Made by a program: the position numbers and the translations under genes. DNA of 64,000 nucleotides from positions 36,538,381 through 36,602,380 of the forward strand of contig CM064509.1 in assembly GCA_032716605.1 (NCBI GenBank). The letters run 5' to 3'. Below are positions 56,259 through 64,000 of this stretch, one piece after another. The number at the start of each line of letters is the position of its first letter. Position 1 is the stretch's first letter. This stretch comes from Paralithodes platypus. Its lineage: Eukaryota; Arthropoda; Malacostraca; Decapoda; Lithodidae. The notes under the pieces are model-generated. The model saw only the letters and a list, made by a program, of their open reading frames with translations, was not told the DNA's origin and did no database searches.

Positions 56259-57293
56259 AAAACACCACCACCACCACCACCACCACCACCACCAACCATT
56301 ATAAAATAACGAACATATCTAAGAAACAACATATCCCTAAAGTTAGAATGTTTAGTAGCACAACGCCAAAAATGCATGCAAGACTGGATACATCTTAGAC
56401 ATAAACTGATCGCAAAATACAACCCCGAGACACCACCAAATAAATCCAAACAACAACAAGTGAACATCAGGACACAATGCAAACCCAAGACACCACCAAA
56501 TATTGGTCACAAATCCACTGGTTGCAAACAAAAGTGAACATCAGTAGTAGTAGTGGTGATGGTGGTAGTAGTAGTAGGACACAACTCACACAATGCAAAC
56601 CCAAGACACCACCAAATAGTAGTCACAAATCCACTGGTTGCAAACAGCAAGTGAACATAAGTAGTAGTGATAGTACCAAACAACAATTGAAAACCAGTAG
56701 CAGGCGTGTTAGTAGTAGTAGTAGTAGTAGTAATAGTAGGAGTGGGAGGAGGAGGATACAACCCAGACCCAAGACACCACCAAATAGTTGTCACAAATCC
56801 ACGCAACAAGTGAACATCAAAAACAGTCGTAGTCACAGTAGTACTAGTACTAGTAGTAGTACTACTAGTAGTAGTAGTAGTAGTAAGTAGTAGTAGTAGT
56901 AGTAGCAGCAGCAGCGGAGGTGGTGGTGGTGGTGGTAAAACCAAATATGAGAAACACCGTGCCAACAATGCAACCCCCCATCATAAAGATGTACCATTAA
57001 ACAATGGAAATCTCCAAACCACCATCACAACTAATGAACACCAGGTTATTGCTAATGAAATCCCCCGTCAACTGACCACCACATCATCAAAATATATTAA
57101 TATACCTGTTACTGATCCTCAACCAACCACATCATCACAATATGTTAATATACCCGTTTATGACCCCCAAACCACCACCCATGTGATAACCCTTGAACCG
57201 ATGATACATGTGAAAGATTACTATGACTTTTCCACAGAGAGCCAGAATCAGAATACATACGATTATTCCCACATTTCCCTAGACAAGTTTTGA
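56259..57293 (+). CDS. 3'-terminal exon-like block, frame-disrupted
   Basis: Acceptor TTTTTTACTTCCAG ends at 56258. In phase 0 it reads KTP, a Pro run and TIIK, a TAA at 56307, then RTYLRNNISLKLECLVAQRQ and ..HKLIAKYNPETPPNKS. A unit around PKTPPN..HKSTGCKQQVNI is repeated about four times (56415-56820), one copy lacking a base. Poly-Ser from (AGT)n follows; a single extra A at 56885-56886 shifts frame. Then Gly run, KTKYEKHRANNATPHHKD, and a pair of TTSS.Y.NIPV.DPQ repeats, ending SHISLDKF at 57293. That last frame has no upstream ATG. No family recognised. Confidence 0.45.
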
Positions 57294-57301
57294 ATCCCTA
57301 T

Positions 57302-57478
57302 ATAGCTCAGAAAAAAAAGTGGAAATATCGAAATGATAGGAAAAAATCTCACTATTTAAATATAAATACTATAGCGGGGGCAAGGGGGCGGGTTCTTTAC
57401 TCCCCCCCCCCAAATAGTATTTAAAATGTCAATAGTAACATTTTAATTTGATTTTTCCACCTTTCTTTTCTGAGCTAT
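57302..57478. mobile_element. 177-bp fold-back (long inverted repeat) element
   Basis: ATAGCTCAGAAAA at the left pairs with the reverse complement of CTTTTCTGAGCTAT at the right, and pairing continues imperfectly for about 70 nt per arm to AAATACTAT / ATAGTATTT around a G-run / C-run centre. It lies 8 bp after the stop of the preceding block. It could be a MITE or a 3' UTR hairpin. Confidence 0.7.
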
Positions 57479-57860
57479 TTGTGGGGTAAAAATTACCTTG
57501 TACATATTATCCATAAACACATAAGGGATAGGTGGTGGAGGGAGGGAGGGAGGAAGGATAGCTTCCGCCGATCATCGATGGATGCCCCCACACCTCCTCG
57601 TGCTAGTACTCCGCCTTCATCACCACGTACCACCAGGAGTACATTACGACGAGACTTCTCTTTAGGGGCATGGAGGAGCGACAGAAAAGGCAGGCAGTCA
57701 CGGCTGCCATAGAAACTTTAACCCACCCACGGCAGACTCCCTCCAATACGAGTGTGGATGACCCTACATGCACCTGCCGCAACTCTCAGGGGTAACCGGA
57801 TACCTGATGAAGCTGTCAGAAGTATGTGTGTGGTCATCACTAGTGGTGTGCAACTCTTGA
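57479..57860 (+). other. Possible coding remnant
   Basis: Two overlapping frames read plausible protein text: MDAPTPPRASTPPSSP..RRDFSLG (ends 57712) and a 41-codon ATG frame at 57670-57795 (MEERQKRQAVTAAIETLTH...CTCRNSQG). A one-base shift near 57670 would join them. No known family; may be an exon of the upstream candidate or chance. Confidence 0.25.
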
Positions 57861-58104
57861 AGGTAAAAAAACTAAAACAAATTTATTCATATTGCTAAAT
57901 ATAAAAATAAATAATATTACATAATTGATAATTAAAATTCATTGAAAAAGTCGGCCCTCTTAATTAATATAATGTCAAATAATACTTATTTTGATCTCTT
58001 TCGTTTGCCCTTATTTTCATGTGTTTTTGGATGGTTTTAGGCATATTCTATTGAGGAGAAGTACTTGATTTATAAAAAAAAATCCCCAGGATTTTTGCCC
58101 GCGC
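57861..58104. other. AT-rich spacer
   Basis: No gene or repeat family seen. Confidence 0.5.
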
Positions 58105-59739
58105 CCTCTTAAGCTGAACACATCACACCCCTGCGGTCTTCTTTTAATATATATATATATATATATATATACCCCAGTATGTTGGTGGTGGTGGTATTAG
58201 TAGTAATGGTGGTGGTGGTGGTGGTAATGGTGACGGTGGTGGCGTTTTGGCGGTGGTGGTTTTCGTTATATGCCAAAGAGTTTTTACACATTGTCTGAAT
58301 TTTATTCAATGAGGAGAAAAGAAGACTTGTATGCAAAGATGAGAAAACGGTGGTGAGTGAGGGTGACACTAGAATTCTTGACCAGAACTTGATGATGAGA
58401 CCCTGTGATTGATTTATGATTTGTTTTTGTCCGCAGAAAAGACGACCCTCTTAAGCTGAGCACCTGTCAGTATGTTGGTGGTGCATTTGGATGCGGTATT
58501 AGTAGTGGCGGTGGTGGTGGCAGTTTGGTGGTGGGGGTGGCGGTGGCCTTCGTTATACGAGGAATACAACAACATGGAGGTCTGAATTTGTGGAATTTTA
58601 TTCAATGAGGGGAAAAGAAATCTTGTATGCAAAGATGAGAAAACGGTGGTGAGTGAGGGTGGCACTAGAATTCTTGACCAGAACTTGATGATGAGACCCT
58701 GTGATTGATTTATGATTTGTTTTTGTCCGCAGAAAAGACGACCCTCTTAACCCTCTCACGACCATAGGATGCAGAGGTTGCCAGATTAGCAATAAGAAAT
58801 AGATTACTCTCACTGTTATAAATACCTCTTCAAAAGAATCTGTAGCAAACCTAAACGAGACACTACATTATTTTCATTAGTCTAGAATCTTCAGAACTTT
58901 GCTTAATAGATTCAAGTGTTCAAATGTGTGTATACAATACTATAGTTCACGATTGCATAACATCTTTGTAATACGTCCAGTCAGGATGTGAGAGGGTTAA
59001 GCTGAGCACATCACACCCCCCCTGCCAGTATGTTGGATGTGGATGCGGTAGTAGTAGTGGTGGCGGTGGCCACCCTTCGTTATACGAGGAATACAAGAAC
59101 ATGGAGGTCTGAATTTGTGGAATTTTATTCAATGAGGAGAAAAGAAGACTTGTATGCAAAGATGAGAAAACGGTGGTGAGTAAGGGTGGCACTATAATTA
59201 TTGACCAGAACTTGAGGATGAGACCCTGTGATTGATTTATGATTTGTTTTTGTCCGTAGAAAAGCTAAGCACCTGTCAGTATGTTGGTGGTGGATTTGGA
59301 TGCGGTACTAGTAGTAGTAGTGGCAGTTTGGTGGTGGGGGGGTGGCGGAGGCCACCCTTCGTTATACGAGGAATACAAGAACATGGAGGTCTGAATTTGT
59401 GGAATTTTATTCAATGAGGAGAAAAGAAGACTTGTATGCAAAGATGAGAAAACGGTGGTGAGTAAGGGTGGCACTATAATTATTGACCAGAACTTGAGGA
59501 TGAGACCCTGTGATTGATTTATGATTTGTTTTTGTCCGTAGAAAAGCTAAGCACCTGTCAGTATGTTGGTGGTGGATTTGGATGCGGTACTAGTAGTAGT
59601 AGTGGCAGTTTGGTGGTGGGGGGGTGGCGGAGGCCACCCTTCGTTATACGAGGAATACAAGAACATGGAGGTCTGAATTTGTGGAATTGTATTCAATGAG
59701 GAGAAAAGAAGACTTGTATGCAAAGATGAGAAAACGGTG
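58105..59739 (+). repeat. Tandem array of exon/intron-like units (five units)
   Basis: Exon-like segments end AAAACGGTG|GTGAGT at 58352, 58648, 59175 and 59457, and the next segment begins after TTTTTGTCCGCAG or CCGTAG at 58437, 58733, 59260 and 59542. The four spacers are each exactly 84 nt and GT-AG. Segments 4 and 5 are 198 nt and nearly identical (unit 282 bp). Segment 4 has a stop in every plus-strand frame, so coding capacity is doubtful. One frame encodes a Gly-rich stretch; another reads SEFVEFYSMRRKEDLYAKMRK. Segment 3 carries a MITE. Confidence 0.7.
58751..58996. mobile_element. TTAA-flanked MITE (CCCTCTCAC family), copy 1
   Basis: 246 bp between TTAA at 58747-58750 and 58997-59000. 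Ends CCCTCTCACGACC and CCCTCTCACATCC (right, reverse complement) share nine terminal bases. The uninterrupted target CCCTCTTAAGCTGAGC is present in the sister unit at about 58448. Internal text (GCAGAGGTTGCCAGATTAGC) recurs in the next two entries. Confidence 0.88.
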
Positions 59740-59949
59740 GTGGTACTAAATTCTTGATTGTGGTGTGTATATGTGTGTGAGATAGTGGGACCCTGTATCT
59801 TCGCCGTCTTGAGTCTTCCTTGTATGTAAAGATGAGAAAACGTCACTGGCACTAGAATTCTTGACCAGGACTTTATTGTGTGTGTGTGTGAAATAATGTA
59901 GTCGGTGGAAGCTATGGCTGTTACAGTAGATCCTCTGGAAAAAGGCGAA

Positions 59950-60254
59950 CGTGTATCCAGTTGTGGTCGTTCACGGTGTTGGCGGCGGCAGCGGTAGCAG
60001 CAGACGCAACATTTTTACTATTCTGTATTTTTTGTTTTATAATCAAACTTCAAAATCTTATCTTCCCCAATGCTTTATTCAAACTCACTTATTGATTCGG
60101 AATCGACTACATATTGGGACAGTGCCTTCCACTCATTTACCACTCAATTACAAAATGAGTTCTTTGCCTTCTCAATCCTATTTCTTTCTTTGTAAATTTT
60201 CTTTCAGAGTGTCCTCTCCCTTCCGCATCACACACATCCTCATCGTACACTATC
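59950..60254 (-). pseudogene. LINE-D copy 1, C-terminal end
   Basis: On the minus strand the frame contains GHSERKFTKKEIGLRRQR then, after a frame change, ALSQYVVDSESISEF, resembling the C-terminal LWNSLP..VV...S...FK region of CR1/jockey-type RTs. The same block occurs at 62160-62440. Confidence 0.6.
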
Positions 60255-60258
60255 TTAA

Positions 60259-60478
60259 CACTCGCATGACCATACGATGCAGAGGTTGCCAGATTAGCAA
60301 TAAGAAATAGAGTTCTCTCACTCTTATAATTACCTCTCTAAAATTAGTTTTCTGCCCACAGCTAACTCAAAGACAACTGCAGAGGTTAAAGTAACTAAAC
60401 TAAAGGTTTCTAAATACTGTAACAAAGGCTTTAAAGTATCCCTAATAGGCTCAAAATTGCGTTAAGAATGTGAGAGGG
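60259..60478. mobile_element. TTAA-flanked MITE (CCCTCTCAC family), copy 2
   Basis: 220 bp between TTAA at 60255-60258 and 60479-60482. Left end CACTCGCATGACC, right end reverse complement CCCTCTCACATTC. It lies inside LINE-D. Confidence 0.8.
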
Positions 60479-60482
60479 TTAA

Positions 60483-61712
60483 TAAAAGGTCTCCCTCTCT
60501 TTCTCCTATATGCCAGTGTCGGAAGCCCCAGTGTCCTCAACCTCTGCTCATAGCCCGCGTTCTTCAACGTTGGTACCAACTTTCTCCACTACACCTATAT
60601 CCTTGGAGCCCACACCTGGTTGGCATATTCCAGGTGCGCGCTGTATAGAGATTCCTGTATTGGCTTTGTTTATCTTTTCCGCTAAATGTTCTGAGAAATT
60701 TAACTTATTGTAATTTAACTTATTGTCTATCACTACTCCTATATCCTTTTCTCCATTCACTTCCTCCATCGCTGCATATATACCGTATCCTACCTTGTCT
60801 ATGGTCCCAATCCGCATGTACTTACATTTGTTTTGGATGAAAAGGCATTAACCAATGCTCAGACCATGCCCTCCACATCTCCTTGAAGCAAACCCATATC
60901 TTCTATACAGCTTAGTGTTATCCGCATACAGGTATACCTCACTTTCATTAGTTATAACTTGAGGCAAGTTGTTGTATAACGAACAGCAGTGGTCCCATAT
61001 AGGCCACATAGGCGGGTGCCCAACCCCGAAAGGAGTTGAAATAGGGGAGCTATCCCCCCGCCAATTGCGGCTTTCTAGGGCCTTTCCTAGCTGATGCTGA
61101 GAGGATTGGGTTCTAGTCATGCGGTGATGGGCTGGTCTATCCGAGTGAGGACTGAGCGATCTCTGCCATACCCATAGCTTACTCTGACTGTTCCTTTTAC
61201 TTATATATCTTCTAGATCTCGAGTGGTGGCCCCCTCCCTTCTACTCTTATAAACCACTTCCTCACTTTGCCGTCCCTCACACCTCCTCACCCAACTTTCC
61301 ATTATTTTCATCATCATGACCTCCATATCCCTAATTTTTCTCACTCGCATTATCGTCTCTATATCTCTACATAAGATTACACCCCTATCCCTGTCCATGG
61401 CCTCCCTCACGACACTCTCCTTGTTCTTCATGACTGCACTCTCAAAAAATTTGTTTTGGTCATATTCATTTCTTCACTAATCTTCTTGCTAGCCCCGTAT
61501 ACACTCGATATTCCGTGAATTAATTGTCCATATACCGGAGCCTCAAAACTTGCGTTCGCCAACCTGTCCATGTATCTTCGCCGTCTTAAGTTTGTATGTG
61601 TGTGTGTGTGTGTGTGTGAAATAGTTGGTGGGACCCTGTGGAAGCTATGGCGATGGCTGTTACCTGTCCATGTATTTTCGCCGTCTTGAGTTTGTTCTTC
61701 ACCTTTATACAA
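60483..61712 (-). pseudogene. LINE-D copy 1: RT and upstream fragments
   Basis: Minus-strand pieces: LANASFEAPVYGQLIHGISS, MDRDRGVILCRDIET and MESWVRRCEGR (61712-61200), a gap, then YLYADNTKLYR (near 60930; the catalytic YADD reads YADN) and EVNGEKDIGVVIDNKLN..AEKINKAN (60800-60620). The RT order (YADD, then KDLGV.IDNKL) is that of CR1/jockey elements. Multiple frame changes, with much of the RT missing. A 12-bp TTATTGTAATTTAACTTATTG-type duplication occurs near 60705. Confidence 0.65.
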
Positions 61713-61747
61713 AATATAATCTATCTTATCTTTATCTTATCTATTGC

Positions 61748-62040
61748 CGGATTTGAATATAATAATAATAATAATCTATTTATTGCCGGACACCTGAGGG
61801 TGGCCATACACAGAATGCCCCCCCAAGCAGACCTATTCCCTGTGAGCGGGACAACACGAAGCCAGTTTAGTGGAGTGACCAGTTGCCGACCAAGGCTAAT
61901 GATTTTAAAACTGGAATTTGTTTTTATGGCGACGGCTGTTATATTTTTGCCGTACCTCAGTTTATGAATATATATATATATATATATAAGTTTAATTTTT
62001 GTGTGATGAGAAAACGTCACTGGTACGAGAATTCTTGACC
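61748..62040. repeat. Repeat with (AAT)n and TGGAGTGACCAGTTGCC
   Basis: ATTGCCGGACACCTGAGGG, GAATGCCCCCC and TAGTGGAGTGACCAGTTGCC text recurs at 63538-63740, showing a ~1.75-kb tandem duplication. No gene; ends in (TA)n. Confidence 0.65.
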
Positions 62041-62159
62041 AGCACTTTATTGAATGAAATAATCTAGTTGGTGGGACTCTGTGGAAGCTATGGCTGATAC
62101 AGTAGATCCTCTGGAAAAAGGCAAACTATGCCTGTGTATCCAGTACTTGCACTGCTGAG

Positions 62160-63480
62160 GTCGTTCACGGTGTTGGCGGCGGCGGTAGCAGACGCAACAT
62201 TTTTACTATTCTGTATTTTTTGTTTTATAATCAAACTTCAAATCTTGTCTTCCCCATGCTTTATTCAAACTCCCTTATTGATTCGGAATCGACTACATAC
62301 TGGGACAGTGCGTTCCACTCTATCACAAAATGAGTTCTTTAATTCTTCTCAAGCCTATTTCTTTCTTTGTAAATTTTCTTTCAGAGTGTCCTCTCCCTCC
62401 CGCATCACACAACATCCTCATCGTACTTTCCTGACACTATCTTAACACTCGCACGACCATAGGGCGCAGAGATTGCCAAATTAGCAAAAATAAATTGAGT
62501 TCTCTCACTCTTATAATTACCTCTCTAAAATTAGTTTTCTGCCCACAGCTAACTCAAAGACAACTGCAGAGGTTAAAGTAACTAATTTAAAGGTTTCAAG
62601 TATTTCCCAGCACCTCTGCTTTCTCCTTATCAGTCTCCGCTCTACTCCCCTCCTACCAGCTCTGGGATCCCTACTCTTCTTGTTAACTTTTCCTGAATGC
62701 AATATTTTTGGATTATCCTTCACATATCTCTCTCCCTCTCTCCTTCACCCCCTCCTTGTTTCTAGCATTTTGGGTCTTACTTCCTGTAGGGCTATAATAA
62801 AGGGTTTTTCCTCTTCATCCTGCAACCTAATATCAGTTCTCTTTTTCTTGTCCTGGGTAAACATATCCACATTACTAAACATAATCTACCATTCCGTCAG
62901 TAATTATACCATCCCGCTCCTCCAGTCCGTAGCCTACTCCCCCGTTAGCACTACTGGGTCTGCCTCTTTGTCTCCTACCTCCACCCCGGCCGTCACAACT
63001 CTCATCACATTTTCTTCCCTCCTGATCCCTTCTACTCTCATAAACCACTTCCTCATTTTTCCGTCCCTCACTCCTCCTCACCCAACTTTCCATTATTTTC
63101 ATCAATCATGACCTTCATATCCCTCATTTTTCTCACTCCATTATCATTCATATGAGTCTCTATATAAGATTACACCCCTATCCCTTATTAGTCCATGGCC
63201 TCCCTCACAACACTCTCCTGACCCCTACAACTGCACTCTCAAAACTTGTTTTGGTCATATTCATTTCTTCCTTAACAATGCACTACTCTTCTTGCGAGCC
63301 CCATATGCACTCGATATTCCGTGAATTAATTGTCCATATACTGGAGCCTCAAAACTTGCGTCCGCCAACCTGTCCACCGTCTTGAGTTTGTACGTGTGTG
63401 AGAGATAGTTGGTGGGACTCTGTGGAAGCTATGGCGATGGCTGTTACCTGTCCATGTATCTTCGCCGTCTTGAGTTTGTT
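62160..63480 (-). pseudogene. LINE-D copy 2 fragments
   Basis: Minus-strand text parallels copy 1: VYGQLIHGIS, MNMTKTS, MESWVRRSEGRKNEEVVYESR (near 63100-63050), then NARNKEGVKERERYVKDNPKI (near 62720), which resembles the K..PK.FY linker between endonuclease and RT in CR1-type LINEs, and the C-terminal block at 62160-62440. Many stops. A partial CCCTCTCAC-family MITE (62446 to about 62600) occupies the same LINE position as copy 2 of that MITE. Confidence 0.6.
62446..62600. mobile_element. CCCTCTCAC-family MITE, copy 3 (3' part lost)
   Basis: TTAA at 62442-62445, then CACTCGCACGACCATAGGGC and the family interior. Similarity fades near 62600 without a second TTAA. Confidence 0.65.
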
Positions 63481-63489
63481 CTTCGCCTT

Positions 63490-64000
63490 TCCTAAACAAA
63501 TATAATCTTATCTATCTCTATTCCTAAGTTTTTTTAATAGCCGGATGCCTTACTCCCTTTACGAGGGTGGTCATATACAGAATGCCCCCCAGGGACAACC
63601 GAGCCAGTTTAGTGGAGTGACCAGTTGCCGACCAAGGCTAATGATTTTTAAACTGGAATTTGTTTTTATGGCGACGGCTGTTACCTATCCATGTGTGTAT
63701 CTTCGCCGCACCTCAGTTTATGAATTTATATATATATACAAATTTAATTTTTGTGTTTCATTTACATCCTAATATATTTTTTAAATGGGATTCAGAGCCC
63801 CCTAAAATTATTAGGCTAGCTAAGACATAAAATGTATGAAGACACACAATTGGGTTTAAATACTTGACGACTAAAACTTTATCTATGTACGTGTCTCGGT
63901 GGGACCCTATGGAAGCTATGGTGAGCTAAGATTGGCTTGACCAGATGAGGATATCTAAGACATAACATGATGCAGAAAAACCCGCCTCCCCAGCTCGGTC
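63490..64000. repeat. Second copy of the 61.75-62.04 kb repeat, then unassigned DNA
   Basis: 63538-63740 repeats the TGGAGTGACCAGTTGCC block. 63760-64000 shows no gene; it repeats a GTGGGACCCT.TGGAAGCTATGG phrase also seen near 61630 and 63410. Confidence 0.55.

Larger units (their letters stand above)
54590..57293 (+). pseudogene. Candidate multi-exon gene of repeated Pro/Thr/Ser-rich exons
   Basis: Five short exon-like blocks, a degenerate sixth (about 54772-54814) and a long 3' block lie in order on the plus strand. Each short block follows a T-rich tract ending in TTAG or CAG and is followed by GT. The five are 81, 150, 75, 84 and 42 nt, all multiples of three, all readable in phase 0, and all end with AAG|GT. 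Four of them share the layout Thr/Pro run, TTTKRGK-like, poly-Ser, QHEIQK-like. The 3' block continues phase 0 but has one stop (56307) and single-base frame changes near 56555 and 56886. A promoter was not found. I do not recognise the protein. It is either a decaying tandem-exon gene or a real gene with assembly errors. Confidence 0.5.

Noticed and set aside
56507..56968. Minus-strand Thr-rich 153-codon frame
   Set aside because: It is the antisense of (AGT)n and the plus-strand exon-like block, with only low-complexity text.

Overview
The window is eukaryotic genomic DNA from an invertebrate. A crustacean, probably a decapod, fits best: dense (TC)n, (AT)n and (GACA)n microsatellites, CR1/jockey-type LINEs, piggyBac elements and a microsatellite-rich satellite. 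That assignment is an inference. No single-copy cellular gene, rRNA, functional tRNA or CRISPR array is seen. Almost everything is repeat or mobile DNA.

Layout. 0-3.7 kb: a decayed minus-strand LINE (LINE-A). 5.3-5.8 kb: a short TTAA-flanked piggyBac-type element. 6.5-7.4 kb: a broken copy of an uncharacterised invertebrate protein family (Phe-Thr-Gly-Cys-Asp plus Cys-rich tail). 7.4-36.7 kb and 40.4-41.35 kb: a satellite built from short monomers in ~0.9-kb higher-order units. It is interrupted by a 4.5-kb piggyBac with a dead transposase (9.1-13.6 kb), a 5'-truncated LINE (17.2-18.1 kb) and two related TTAA MITEs in opposite orientation (31.7 and 34.7 kb). 36.7-38.7 kb: the RNase H and zinc-knuckle end of another LINE. 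38.8-43.5 kb: low-copy repeats, including a tandem module with a TATA-like box.

43.5-52.4 kb is a nested insertion. A 5'-truncated LINE (LINE-B) entered a repeat, leaving a 6-bp duplication. A tRNA-headed SINE entered the LINE. A 5.7-kb piggyBac with an uninterrupted 972-aa transposase entered the LINE RT domain at TTAA. Conceptual removal of the piggyBac with one TTAA leaves the RT frame continuous.

54.5-57.3 kb holds the least expected structure: a run of short exon-like blocks on the + strand. Each has a polypyrimidine-AG before it and AAAAG|GT after it, a length divisible by three, and codes for Pro/Thr/Ser-rich text ending in a repeated Glu-Ile-Gln-Lys-type tail. A long 3' block has one stop and two single-base frame changes. 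58.1-59.75 kb is a second exon/intron-like tandem array with four 84-nt GT-AG spacers. 59.9-63.5 kb carries two degenerate minus-strand LINE copies.

The interest lies in how the elements interact: at least six, perhaps eight, TTAA-targeted insertions, several with an empty site in a paralogous copy nearby; a SINE whose 3' end matches LINE-A; and repeated exon-like blocks. Some satellite segments have so many small indels relative to sister copies that assembly error is a real possibility.
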